From: an uncultured Paracoccaceae bacterium
Lineage (GTDB): Bacteria; Pseudomonadota; Alphaproteobacteria; Rhodobacterales; Rhodobacteraceae
Assembly: GCA_937927885.1 (NCBI GenBank)
Contig: CALEZJ010000440.1
Coordinates: 1-19,481, forward strand
Direction: 5' to 3'
Length of the DNA: 19,481 nt
In this document: piece by piece, positions 7,420 to 14,691 of the stretch
How the letters are laid out: every line of letters starts with the position of its first letter
Position numbering within the stretch: position 1 is the stretch's first letter
Made by a program: the position numbers and the translations under genes
Notes under the pieces: model-generated
Seen by the model: the letters and a program-made list of their open reading frames with translations, nothing else
Told to the model about the DNA's origin: nothing
Database searches by the model: none

Positions 7420-8343
7420 ATGTCGAGTGTTACAAGTCCGGTGGCGGGCAACCGCATGCTGGCCGCACTGGGTGCGATTCTCGCCTATGCACTGATCATC
7501 GGCTATACCGACAATTACGTCATCGTCATCGCAGCCGAGAGCGGCCTCTGGCAGTTTCACGCGACGCGCTCGGCGATGGCCGCGGTTCTGTTTGCGCTGG
7601 CAGCCCTGCCCTTCGCGCTGGTTCTCAGACCCAGGAACCTTTCGGCGGTGGTTGCCCGCTCGGCGATCCACACGCTGTCCATGCTGGTCTATTTCGGTTG
7701 CCTTGGCTTTCTGACGGTCGCGCAGACTGCGGCGGGGCTGTTTACCGCGCCGATCTTCGTGCTTTTACTGTCGCGGTTCCTCTTTGGCCATGCCCTGGGC
7801 CCGGTGCGGATCGTGGCGGTGATTGTCGGGTTCCTGGGTGTCCTGCTGGTGCTGCAGCCGGGTGTCGAATCGCCATTGGGCTGGACCACGGTCTTTCCGG
7901 TGATCGGTGGCGCGCTCTATGCGATGGGCAATCTGGCCACCAGGGAGTGGTGCGCGGGAGAGAGCGCTGCCACGCTGACTCTGGGGTTCTTTCTGGGGCT
8001 CGGGGTGGCTGGACTGATCGGAATGGGCGTGCTGGCGGTCTGGTCGCCCGAGGTGCCAGCGGGCACCGATGGGTTCATCCTGCGTGGCTGGGTCTGGCCG
8101 TCGGGCACCTTCCTGTTCTGGACCTTCGTTCAGGCGCTGGGCTCGATGATCGCCGTAGGGTTGATGGTCAAGGGCTATCAACTGGCAGAGGCTAGCCGGG
8201 TTTCCGTGCTGGAATATGTAATCCTGCCGATTTCCGCCGGCTGGAGCTGGATCCTGTGGGGCCAGACGATCACCCCGCTGGCGGTAGCCGGAATGGGGCT
8301 GATTGTCGTCGCCGGAGCGATGATCGCGTTGCGCCAGCGCTGA
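7420..8343 (+). CDS. EamA/DMT-family transporter
   Basis: This 307-aa inner-membrane protein of the drug/metabolite transporter superfamily has about ten hydrophobic segments in two EamA repeats. Repeat 1 spans about residues 12-140, starting LAALGAILAYALIIGYTDNYV and including SAMAAVLFALAALPFALVL and FGCLGFLTVAQTAAGLFTAP. Repeat 2 spans about 150-305 and ends in VLEYVILPISAGWSWILWGQ and the GLIVVAGAMIAL helix. Such proteins usually export amino acids or other metabolites; the substrate here is unknown. The ATG at 7420 is chosen because upstream in-frame sequence is arginine-rich and overlaps the divergent gene. GGAAGGGG lies a little far upstream, and an in-frame TTG at 7414 is possible. The gene is transcribed alone and is not obviously linked to either neighbouring operon. 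Confidence 0.9.
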   Translation: MSSVTSPVAGNRMLAALGAILAYALIIGYTDNYVIVIAAESGLWQFHATRSAMAAVLFALAALPFALVLRPRNLSAVVARSAIHTLSMLVYFGCLGFLTVAQTAAGLFTAPIFVLLLSRFLFGHALGPVRIVAVIVGFLGVLLVLQPGVESPLGWTTVFPVIGGALYAMGNLATREWCAGESAATLTLGFFLGLGVAGLIGMGVLAVWSPEVPAGTDGFILRGWVWPSGTFLFWTFVQALGSMIAVGLMVKGYQLAEASRVSVLEYVILPISAGWSWILWGQTITPLAVAGMGLIVVAGAMIALRQR

Positions 8344-8553
8344 ATCCCGGCCATTTGCGCCTGTTAGCGCACCAATCGCTTTCCAGGGTTCAATCTGCCA
8401 CATTTGCCCGGATTCGTCGCCGCATTGTGTCGCAATGTGCACCGTGAGGAGGGGAAATACCTCGAATTTTCCTTAAAGGCTCCGCGTCTTCGCCATCAGC
8501 CGGGGGTTGTATGGACCCATCGAATACAAGGCCGTTCATGAAAGGACAAAGCC
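8344..8553. other. 210-base spacer between exporter and Hint-protein genes
   Basis: No coding sequence is apparent here. The stretch holds several weak dyads: TGCGC-6-GCGCA (8356-8371, just after the exporter stop, possibly part of its terminator), CATTG-5-CAATG (8423-8437) and GGAAA-10-TTTCC (8453-8472). A ribosome site AAAGGA lies at 8541-8546. The promoter of the Hint gene must lie here, but I cannot point to convincing -35 and -10 boxes. Confidence 0.4.
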
Positions 8554-9249
8554 ATGTTGCACGGTTTGATGGGTGGTGTTGCCAACCGGGGTCAGTATAT
8601 CCCCTACTCCTTTTCGGATCGCAGCAACCTCTTTGCGGGGGATCTTGCAGAGATTGGAACATCCGGTTTGGGGCACAACGACTTTGGCCAGGTGGCCGGG
8701 GGACTGGTCGCCGGGACACTCGTAGCGACCGATCTGGGATGGCAGCCTGTAGAGGATCTGCGCGCGGGCGACAGGGTGGTCACCTTCGACAACGGCATGC
8801 GGCCGCTGCGCTCGGTTCGGGTGAGCACGCTTTGGACCGCCGCCGCCGAAGCGCCGCGCGCGGTTTGGCCGATGGCGGTGCCTGCCAAGGCGCTGGGCAA
8901 CCGCACCGAGATGACACTGATGCCCGAACAGGCGGTGCTGATCGAATCGGATCAGGCCGAGGCGCTTTACGGCGACCCCTTCATCCTTGTTTCGGCCGGG
9001 GCGTTGGAGGGACACAGGGGTATCACCCGGGTGCCGCCACAGCGCGAGGTTACGCTGGTGACGCTGGAATTCGAAGGCGATGAGGTTGTCTACGCCAATG
9101 GAACGATGCTGGTGCATTGTCCGGCGGACCGAATCGAGACCGTGCGCAGCGCTGAAGAGATGATGCGCACCGGTGTCGAGGGCGCCTACTACCGCCTGAC
9201 CGACCTGCAAGGGCGCAAGCTGATGGCGCTGATGCAGGCCGCCCACTGA
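8554..9249 (+). CDS. Stand-alone Hint-domain (hedgehog/intein-like) protein
   Basis: This 231-aa protein consists mainly of a Hint_2-type domain (residues about 49-190), the fold of inteins and the hedgehog autoprocessing domain. The block GLVAGTLVATDLGWQPVEDL (50-69) followed by RAGDRVVTFDNGMRPLRSVR (70-89) is the family's first motif. The second motif surrounds MPEQAVLI (123-130), and the last ends at VYANGTMLVHCPAD (179-192). The residue expected to be the nucleophilic cysteine at the start of the first block is glycine (50), and the usual SPxH of the second block reads MPEQ, so self-cleavage seems unlikely. The N-terminal 48 residues have no recognisable domain and no clear signal peptide. 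AAAGGA seven bases upstream supports the ATG. The gene is monocistronic and closed by a strong terminator. The biological role is unknown. Confidence 0.85.
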   Translation: MLHGLMGGVANRGQYIPYSFSDRSNLFAGDLAEIGTSGLGHNDFGQVAGGLVAGTLVATDLGWQPVEDLRAGDRVVTFDNGMRPLRSVRVSTLWTAAAEAPRAVWPMAVPAKALGNRTEMTLMPEQAVLIESDQAEALYGDPFILVSAGALEGHRGITRVPPQREVTLVTLEFEGDEVVYANGTMLVHCPADRIETVRSAEEMMRTGVEGAYYRLTDLQGRKLMALMQAAH

Positions 9250-9264
9250 GCCTGCCTGAACGAC

Positions 9265-9303
9265 ACAGGGCCGCGTCCGGGGAACCCCCGGACGCGGTCC
9301 TGT
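9265..9303. terminator. Strong bidirectional terminator between convergent genes
   Basis: Bases 9265-9282 pair with 9286-9303 to form an 18-bp stem with a single G-T wobble and a 3-base AAC loop. The stem core is CCGCGTCCGGGG. It lies exactly between the stop of the Hint gene (9249, plus strand) and the stop of fadJ (9314, minus strand). Its outer pairs, ACAGG with CCTGT, give a short T-containing tail on both strands. Confidence 0.85.
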
Positions 9304-9313
9304 TCACGCGGTC

Positions 9314-11506
9314 TCAGGCGACCTTGACCGCCTTGGGCCCGTAAAACGTCTGGCCCTTGTCGGCCATGTCGCGCAGCAATTTGGGCGCCCTGAACCGCGC
9401 GCCATGCGCGGCCTCCAGCGCGTCACAGATCGAGACGGCCTTTGCGGCGCCGATGATGTCCAACCAACCGAAGGGCCCGCCCGACCAGGGCGCAAAGCCC
9501 CAGCCCAGGATCGCACCCACGTCGCCTTCGCGGATATCCTCCAGCACGCCTTCCTCCAGCGCGCGCACCGCCTCCAGAACCTGCGCCATCATCAGCCGGT
9601 TCTTGACCGTGTCGAGGTCGGCGCCGTCGACGCGCGGATATTGCGCCGCCAGTCCGGGCCAATAGCCCTGACGCTTGCCCTTGTCGTCATAGTCAAAGAA
9701 CCCGGCCTTGGACTTGCGGCCCAGTCGGCCCTGTTCGACCATCCAGAACACAACCGCATCCACAGCGTCATCCGGATAATCGTTGCCCATCGCGGCCTTG
9801 GTCGCCCTGGCGATCTTGGCGCCAAGGTCGAGCGAGGTTTCATCGACCAGTTGCAGCGGTCCCACCGGGAAGCCCAGCAACTGCGCCGCATGATCGACCA
9901 TCGCGGGCGCGACCCCCTCGGCCACCAGCCGCATCCCCTCGTTGATATAGGGGATGATGCAGCGGTTGGCGTAGAAGAAGCGCGCATCGTTGACGACGAT
10001 CGGCGTCTTGCGGATCTGGCGTACATAATCCAGTGCCTTGGCCACCGCGCGATCCCCGGTCTGCGCGCCCTTGATGATCTCGACCAGCATCATCTTGTCG
10101 ACCGGCGAGAAGAAATGGATGCCGATGAACTGCTCGGGCCGACTCGATGCCCGGGCCAGCGAGGTGATCGGCAGGGTCGAGGTGTTCGAGGCATAGATCG
10201 CGGTGGAGGGAATCACTGCCTCGGCCTTTTTCGTCACTTCGGCCTTGACGCCCGGGTCTTCGAACACCGCCTCGACGATCAGGTCACAGCCGTCCAACAT
10301 CGCGTAATCCGTCGTCGTGGTGATGCGGCCCAGCACCTGTGCCTTTTTCTCCTCGGTGCCGCGCCCCTTCTTGATCGCGCCGTCGAGAATGCCGGTGGAA
10401 TAGGCCTTGCCCTTTTCCGCCGCCTCGATGGTCGAATCCAGCAGCACCACCTCGATCCCCGCATTGGCGCTGACATAGGCGATGCCGGCGCCCATCATGC
10501 CGGCGCCAAGAACCCCGACCTTCTTCACCTTTTCATCGGGTACGTTCGGACGGTTCGCGCCCTTTTCCAGTGCGCCCTTGTTGACAAACAGGCTTCGGAT
10601 CATCGCGCTGGACGAGGGGTTCATCATCACGCTGGTGAAATACCGCGCCTCGATCTTCAGCGCGGTGTCAAAGGGTACCTGAAGCCCCTCATAGACGGCG
10701 GACAACAACGCCTTCGCGGCGGGATAGACCCCCCAGGTGTTGGCATGCACCATCACCGAGGCGCCGACAAAGATCGGGAAACCGGCGGGGTGATAGGGCG
10801 TTCCACCCGGCACCTTGTAGCCCTTTTGATCCCAGGGCTTGACCAGATCGGCATCCTTGGCGCCCAGCACCCAGGCGCGCGCGGCGGCCAGCAGTTGATC
10901 GGCGGGCACCACCTCGTCGATCACGCCCGCCGCCTTGGCTTTTTTCGGGTCGTTGGCACGCCCCTCCAGCAGCAGGGGCGCCGCCGCCATCGCGCCCAGT
11001 TTCCAGGCCAGCCGCGTCGTGCCGCCTGCACCAGGGAAAATGCCGACCTTGATTTCCGGCAGGCCGATCTGCGCCTTCGGATTGTCGGCGGCAAAGATGC
11101 GGTGGCAGGCCAGCGGCAATTCCAGCCCGATCCCCATGGCGGTGCCGGGCAGGGCGGCGGCAATCGGCTTGCCGCCTTTCTGGGTCTTGGGGTCCATGCC
11201 CGCGCGCTCGATCTTTCTGAGCAGCTTGTGCATCGACATGATCCCGTCGAACACGCCCTGTGCCGGGTTGTCCCCCGCGCTCAGGCGCATTTCGGCCAAC
11301 ACATTCAGATCCATCCCGCCTGCGAAATCGGCCTTGGCGCTGGTGATGACCACGCCCTTGACGCCCGGATCGGCGAGGGCCGCGTCAATCGCCGCGTCCA
11401 GTTCGCGCAGGCCCTCGAAGGACATGACGTTCATCGTCTTGCCGGGCACGTCCCAGGTGATCGTCGCCACGCCCTCGGCGTCGGTCGCATAATGGAATTC
11501 GGTCAT
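9314..11506 (-). CDS. fadJ: Bifunctional enoyl-CoA hydratase / 3-hydroxyacyl-CoA dehydrogenase (FadJ/FadB-type alpha subunit)
   Basis: This 730-aa enzyme catalyses the second and third steps of beta-oxidation. The N-terminal crotonase domain (about 1-200) has the oxyanion loop FAGGMDL (61-67) and the two catalytic glutamates in GIGLE (125-129) and GLPE (148-151). The dehydrogenase part begins with the Rossmann motif VLGAGMMGAG (332-341). It has the catalytic dyad His464 in IHFFSPVDK and Glu476 in LVEII, spaced 12 residues apart as in FadB. The C-terminal half carries the two 3-hydroxyacyl-CoA dehydrogenase C-domains, with FYANRCIIPYINEG near 515. Length matches FadB/FadJ. The start overlaps the cupin stop by four bases (ATGA). 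The thiolase partner lies three genes upstream on the same strand. It is the last gene of the cluster, before the terminator. Confidence 0.96.
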   Translation of the reverse strand: MTEFHYATDAEGVATITWDVPGKTMNVMSFEGLRELDAAIDAALADPGVKGVVITSAKADFAGGMDLNVLAEMRLSAGDNPAQGVFDGIMSMHKLLRKIERAGMDPKTQKGGKPIAAALPGTAMGIGLELPLACHRIFAADNPKAQIGLPEIKVGIFPGAGGTTRLAWKLGAMAAAPLLLEGRANDPKKAKAAGVIDEVVPADQLLAAARAWVLGAKDADLVKPWDQKGYKVPGGTPYHPAGFPIFVGASVMVHANTWGVYPAAKALLSAVYEGLQVPFDTALKIEARYFTSVMMNPSSSAMIRSLFVNKGALEKGANRPNVPDEKVKKVGVLGAGMMGAGIAYVSANAGIEVVLLDSTIEAAEKGKAYSTGILDGAIKKGRGTEEKKAQVLGRITTTTDYAMLDGCDLIVEAVFEDPGVKAEVTKKAEAVIPSTAIYASNTSTLPITSLARASSRPEQFIGIHFFSPVDKMMLVEIIKGAQTGDRAVAKALDYVRQIRKTPIVVNDARFFYANRCIIPYINEGMRLVAEGVAPAMVDHAAQLLGFPVGPLQLVDETSLDLGAKIARATKAAMGNDYPDDAVDAVVFWMVEQGRLGRKSKAGFFDYDDKGKRQGYWPGLAAQYPRVDGADLDTVKNRLMMAQVLEAVRALEEGVLEDIREGDVGAILGWGFAPWSGGPFGWLDIIGAAKAVSICDALEAAHGARFRAPKLLRDMADKGQTFYGPKAVKVA

Positions 11507-11997
11507 TTGCTCTCTCCCTTGGGCAGGTCACGGGGTCCGGCCCAGTCGCTGCCATCGTGATAGGTGAATCGGGGCGTGGCGCCCTCGACGTGGATTTTCA
11601 TGTCGACCTCGGTGTAGGTCGCGATTTCGCGCGGCGCGCGGGTGCCGACGACAAGGAAGCTCGCGGGCTCGGACGAGCGGTTTTCGAACCGGTGCCCGAC
11701 CGCAACCCCTGCCTTCCACGCCGCGAATTCTCCCGGTCCCATGGGCGTTTCTCCCGTGTCCTCGGCCAGCACCAGGGACCCGGTCAGGACCATGGCGAAT
11801 TCGTCCTCGTTCAGGTGCCAGTGCCTGAGCGAGGCCACCGCGCCCGGTTCCAGATAGACGATGTTCGCGCCGAACTGAGTCAGCCCGGCAAGGGTGCCCA
11901 GCCTGCGCGAACTGCGCCCTGCCATCTGGCTGGCGTAGGGCTCGGGATAGATCGAGCCGGTGCGCAGCGGCGCGGTCTCAATGTCCAGTTTCGGCAT
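11503..11997 (-). CDS. Single-domain cupin protein
   Basis: This 164-aa protein has one cupin barrel. Motif 1 is GAVASLRHWHLNEDEFAMVLTG (positions 52-73), with metal-ligand candidates His59, His61 and Glu66. Motif 2 is GEFAAWKAGVAVGHRFEN (89-106), with His102. All four usual metal ligands are therefore present, so it could bind a metal and be an enzyme or a small-molecule sensor. The substrate is not predictable. The start at 11997 follows AGGGGGACC. Its stop overlaps the fadJ start by four bases, so the two are translationally coupled. That points to a role connected with acyl-CoA or hydroxyacid metabolism, although this is inference from position only. Confidence 0.87.
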   Translation of the reverse strand: MPKLDIETAPLRTGSIYPEPYASQMAGRSSRRLGTLAGLTQFGANIVYLEPGAVASLRHWHLNEDEFAMVLTGSLVLAEDTGETPMGPGEFAAWKAGVAVGHRFENRSSEPASFLVVGTRAPREIATYTEVDMKIHVEGATPRFTYHDGSDWAGPRDLPKGESK

Positions 11998-12043
11998 TGG
12001 TCCCCCTGTTGGGATAAGGTGTCATCTGCCTGCCTTCCGTCCT

Positions 12044-12060
12044 GCCGACCGGCCGTCGGC
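12044..12060. repeat. Hairpin in the spacer between NTF2-like and cupin genes
   Basis: GCCGAC (12044-12049) and GTCGGC (12055-12060) form a perfect 6-bp stem around CGGCC. It lies just after the NTF2-like stop (12067) and about 47 bases before the cupin start on the minus strand. There is no T run, so it may stabilise or attenuate the transcript and need not be a terminator. Confidence 0.4.
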
Positions 12061-12066
12061 GAAAGT

Positions 12067-12498
12067 TTATTCCAGATCCCGCCCGTCCAGCGGGCCTTGA
12101 CCCAGTGTCCATCGAATATGGCCCGGTGCGCTCTGGATCGCGCGAAACCGCCATTCGCCGTCGCGCACCATGGTAAAACGCGAGGCGAAGGGCTGCACCA
12201 GACGCTCGGCCCCGCGCAGGATGTTCATTTCCACCGTCACCTTCAGCGTGTCAGGGGTCTCGGCCTCGAAGAACCGGATGCGTCGGACGAAATCGGTGAC
12301 CCCGTTGACGGTGATGGCGATGCGATAGAGGTCAAAGTCGCGCGCAAGCTCGCTGTCATTCGTCAGAAGATAGCTGTCGCCGTCGCGCGTCTCGATGCAC
12401 AAGGGCAGCCAGAACACCGAACGATAGAGACGGAAGTCGCCGCGAATCAGCGCTTTTGTCAAACGATCGCTCAGCGCCTCGAAGGCTGCCCGCGGCAT
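12067..12498 (-). CDS. Conserved hypothetical protein, probably NTF2/SnoaL-like fold
   Basis: This is a 143-aa protein of unknown function. It begins with a helical stretch (AAFEALSDRLTKALIRGDFRL, positions 4-24). Alternating strands follow, such as PLCIETRDGDSYLLTND, VTDFVRRIRFFEA, LKVTVEMNILRGAERLV and the final REWRF-like strand DGEWRFRAIQSAPGHIRW. That helix-then-curved-sheet pattern, ending in a DGxWR strand, is typical of NTF2-like proteins, but I recognise no catalytic residues. The ATG at 12498 is four bases after the thiolase stop and has TGAGG just before it. Longer in-frame starts would lie inside the thiolase gene and give an unrelated serine/arginine-rich sequence. Its tight coupling to the thiolase suggests a role with acyl-CoA metabolism, possibly as a binding or accessory protein. 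Confidence 0.75.
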   Translation of the reverse strand: MPRAAFEALSDRLTKALIRGDFRLYRSVFWLPLCIETRDGDSYLLTNDSELARDFDLYRIAITVNGVTDFVRRIRFFEAETPDTLKVTVEMNILRGAERLVQPFASRFTMVRDGEWRFRAIQSAPGHIRWTLGQGPLDGRDLE

Positions 12499-12502
12499 TG
12501 CC

Positions 12503-13714
12503 TCAGACTCGCTCGATGATGGTGGCGGCCCCCATGCCCGACCCGATGCACAGCGTTGCCAGACCGGTGCCTTTGCCGGTGCGTTCAAGTTCATCCAGCA
12601 AGGTGCCGATAATGATTGCGCCGGTGGCCCCCAGCGGGTGGCCCATGGCGATCGAGCCGCCGTTGACATTGACCAGCGCCGGATCGACGTCGAAGGCCTG
12701 CATGAAGCGCATGACGACGGCGGCAAAGGCCTCGTTCACCTCGAAAAGGTCGATGTCCGAAATCGCCATGCCGCTGGCTTTCAGGATCTTTTCGGTCACT
12801 GGAACGGGGCCGGTCAGCATGATGGTCGGATCGGTGCCGATCTTGGCCGTGGCGCGGATGCGCGCGCGTGGTTTTAGACCGTATTTTTCGCCGAATTCCT
12901 TGTTGCCGATCAGCACCGCCGCCGCTCCGTCGACGATGCCGCTTGAGTTGCCGGCATGGTGGATGTGCTCGATGCGTTCCAGGTCGGGATATTTCATCAG
13001 CGCGATCTTGTCGAACCCGGGCATCACCTCGCCCATGTCCTTGAAGCTGGGCTTCAGGGCGCCGAGGCTTTGCATGTCGGTCTCGGGACGCATGTGCTCG
13101 TCACGATCCAGAATGGTCAGGCCATTGATGTCCTTGACCGTGATTACTGACTTTGCGAAACGCCCCGCCGCCCAGGCCGCCGCCGCGCGCCGCTGGCTTT
13201 CCACCGCCAGAGCATCGGCCTGATCGCGGGTAAAGCCGTATCTCGTGGCGATGATGTCCGCGCTGATGCCTTGCGGGACAAAATAATTGTCGATGGCGAT
13301 GGTCGGGTCGACAGCAATCGCGCCGCCGTCGCTGCCCATCGGCACGCGGCTCATGCATTCGACCCCGCCTGCGACATAAGCCATGCCCGCGCCGCCGCGC
13401 ACCTGGTTGGCGGCCATGTTCACCGCCTCCATTCCGCTGGCGCAGAACCGGTTGATGCTGACGCCCGGGACGCTTTCGTCGAAATCCGACGCCAGAACGG
13501 CGGTGCGTGCCAGGCAGGCCCCTTGCTCGCCGATAGGCGTGACATTGCCCCAGATCACATCCTCGATGGCACGCGTATCCAGATCGCTGCGATCCTTGAT
13601 CGCGTTGAGCACGAGCGCCGACAACCGGGCCGAGGTCACCTCATGCAGGCTGCCGTCCTTGCGGCCCTTGCCGCGCACCGAGCGCACGGCGTCATAGATA
13701 TAGGCGTCTGTCAT
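12503..13714 (-). CDS. Acetyl-CoA C-acyltransferase (3-ketoacyl-CoA thiolase)
   Basis: This 403-aa thiolase cleaves 3-ketoacyl-CoA with CoA to acetyl-CoA plus a shortened acyl-CoA, the last step of beta-oxidation. The acyl-accepting cysteine is Cys91 in NRFCASGMEAV. The other conserved residues are the GNSSGIVDGAAAVL segment (255-268), VNEAF (326-330), His359 in GGSIAMGHPLGATGA and the base Cys389 in LCIGSGMGAA, so the full catalytic set is present. A segment MPGFDKIALMKYPDLERIEHI (231-251) stands where E. coli FadA has a shorter loop. This indicates the branch often annotated as acetyl-CoA acetyltransferase that works on long or unusual acyl groups. The ribosome site GAGGAGG overlaps the TGA stop of the upstream GST gene (spacing 10 bases), so the two are cotranslated. 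Confidence 0.95.
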   Translation of the reverse strand: MTDAYIYDAVRSVRGKGRKDGSLHEVTSARLSALVLNAIKDRSDLDTRAIEDVIWGNVTPIGEQGACLARTAVLASDFDESVPGVSINRFCASGMEAVNMAANQVRGGAGMAYVAGGVECMSRVPMGSDGGAIAVDPTIAIDNYFVPQGISADIIATRYGFTRDQADALAVESQRRAAAAWAAGRFAKSVITVKDINGLTILDRDEHMRPETDMQSLGALKPSFKDMGEVMPGFDKIALMKYPDLERIEHIHHAGNSSGIVDGAAAVLIGNKEFGEKYGLKPRARIRATAKIGTDPTIMLTGPVPVTEKILKASGMAISDIDLFEVNEAFAAVVMRFMQAFDVDPALVNVNGGSIAMGHPLGATGAIIIGTLLDELERTGKGTGLATLCIGSGMGAATIIERV

Positions 13715-13724
13715 CAGGTCCTCC

Positions 13725-14363
13725 TCAGGCCTTGGCCCGGTCGGCAGGCGAGCCGGGCATCATCTCGTAGGGGTGTTTCCAGCCGGGCAGGGCGGCAATC
13801 GCGTCCAGCCAGCGGTCGATATGGGGCCAATCGGCGCGGGAAAAACCGAAAGGCTCTGGGTAATACAAGTAGCCACAACAGGCGGTGTCGGCGATGGTCG
13901 GAGTATCGCCAACGATCCACTCGCGGTCCGCCAGATGGGCGTCAAGCACGGCATAGGCGGCTTTCAGACGGCCCTGCTGAAAGGCGATCACTTCGCGCGG
14001 GCGCTTGTCTTCGGGCAGGAAATTCATTAAAAACCGTGTCGTGCCGATCTGGCCAGACAGCTTGTGATTGTCCCAGAGGATCCAACGCAGGATGTCTGCG
14101 TCCAGATCCGTTGCCCCCCCTAACCGACCCGTCCGCCGCGCGACATGCATCTGGATCATACCCGATTGCGTGAGGGTCAGATCCCCCTCGACGTAAACCG
14201 GCACCTCGCCCATCGGGTTAATCGCGCGAAACGCCGGACTGCGCGCCTCGCCGTTGAAAAAGTCGACAAAGCGTGGCTGCCAGTCATGCCCTGCCAGCGT
14301 CATTGTCAGCGCGGCCTTATAGGCATTCCCAGATTCGCCAAAGCAATAGAGGGTTGCAGTCAT
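13725..14363 (-). CDS. Glutathione S-transferase family protein
   Basis: This 212-aa cytosolic protein has an N-terminal thioredoxin-like domain (1-75) and an all-helical C-terminal domain (about 85-200). The glutathione site is marked by the active-site region CFGESGNAYKA (7-17), the cis-proline in NPMGEVPV (49-56) and LTQSG (65-69), where the usual Glu-Ser pair reads Gln-Ser. The N-capping box is TIAD (156-159). Ser11 or Cys7 could activate glutathione; the sequence alone does not decide. It is the first gene after the 328-base spacer and is followed 10 bases later by the thiolase. It might detoxify reactive acyl or enoyl intermediates, or act on a sulfur-containing substrate of the pathway. 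That role is inferred from position. Confidence 0.92.
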   Translation of the reverse strand: MTATLYCFGESGNAYKAALTMTLAGHDWQPRFVDFFNGEARSPAFRAINPMGEVPVYVEGDLTLTQSGMIQMHVARRTGRLGGATDLDADILRWILWDNHKLSGQIGTTRFLMNFLPEDKRPREVIAFQQGRLKAAYAVLDAHLADREWIVGDTPTIADTACCGYLYYPEPFGFSRADWPHIDRWLDAIAALPGWKHPYEMMPGSPADRAKA

Positions 14364-14408
14364 GGGGTTGGTCCTGAGGCCAAAGTGTGGGGGGTGAGGT
14401 CAAAAAGA

Positions 14409-14429
14409 GCGTATTTAGGGCAGAATGAA
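14409..14429 (+). repeat. 21-base repeat, left copy of an inverted pair
   Basis: The element reads GCGTATTT, three variable bases (AGG here), then GCAGAATGAA. A second copy in opposite orientation lies at 14585-14605. The two agree at 18 of 21 positions and enclose 155 bases. Confidence 0.8.
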
Positions 14430-14584
14430 AGGGCGCCGAGAGGATTTATTAAGGATTGGCGGGAGAGATTGGCGGTACGGTACAGGCTGGCGAGCCGATG
14501 ACCGTGCAAAGTGAAGCCACCCTGACCCGCTGGAGAGCGCAATGCACAGGCGGGGACGGGTGTGCTTGCTTTGCCGTTCGCTGG

Positions 14585-14605
14585 TTCATTCTGCTTGAAA
14601 TACGC
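14585..14605 (-). repeat. 21-base repeat, right copy of an inverted pair
   Basis: Read on the minus strand this is GCGTATTT, CAA, GCAGAATGAA, matching the left copy except in the three central bases. On its outer side it continues into a GC-rich tract (CCCGGGGGG, TCCGGGGGGCAGCGCCC) that the left copy lacks. The combination recalls a GC-rich intergenic repeat seen in many Rhodobacteraceae genomes, from memory. Confidence 0.8.
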
Positions 14606-14653
14606 CCGGGGGGTCCGGGGGGCAGCGCCCGCCGGCTCGGCCCAACAGGAGGG

Positions 14654-14672
14654 CCATGATCTGTGATCATGG
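14654..14672. terminator. Perfect 8-bp hairpin downstream of the 384-aa acyl-CoA dehydrogenase
   Basis: CCATGATC (14654-14661), loop TGT, GATCATGG (14665-14672). It begins about 20 bases past the dehydrogenase stop (14692, minus strand). There is no T run after it; the following transcript is GC-rich. It could be a rho-type 3' end stabiliser, a terminator without a U tract, or a protein-binding palindrome. Confidence 0.45.
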
Positions 14673-14691
14673 AGCCGACTGACGGGAGCCC

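Larger units (their letters stand above)
14364..14691. other. 328-base non-coding spacer splitting the beta-oxidation cluster
   Basis: No convincing gene is present. From left to right the stretch contains AT-rich segments that could include the promoter of the GST operon (on the minus strand CTTAATAAATCC near 14450 and CCTAAATACGCTCTTTTTGACC near 14400-14420), an inverted pair of 21-base repeats (14409-14429 and 14585-14605), and a GC-rich tract (14604-14645). A perfect 8-bp hairpin (14654-14672) lies just after the stop of the 384-aa dehydrogenase. It probably marks the end of one transcript and the start of the next. Confidence 0.6.

Noticed and set aside
5348..7495. Long plus-strand open frame (715 codons) opposite the acyl-CoA synthetase
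   Set aside because: It has the same antisense composition, crosses gene boundaries and the intergenic hairpins, and has no domain. The minus-strand enzyme has all its motifs.
8423..8437. CATTG-5-CAATG dyad as a specific operator for the Hint gene
   Set aside because: The arms are only five bases and match no binding motif I know; kept only as part of the spacer description.
9404..11560. Very long plus-strand open frame (718 codons) opposite fadJ and the cupin gene
   Set aside because: It is rich in His, Arg, Asp and Gly with no recognisable domain, and lies exactly antisense to strongly conserved enzymes. It is a by-product of high GC codon use.
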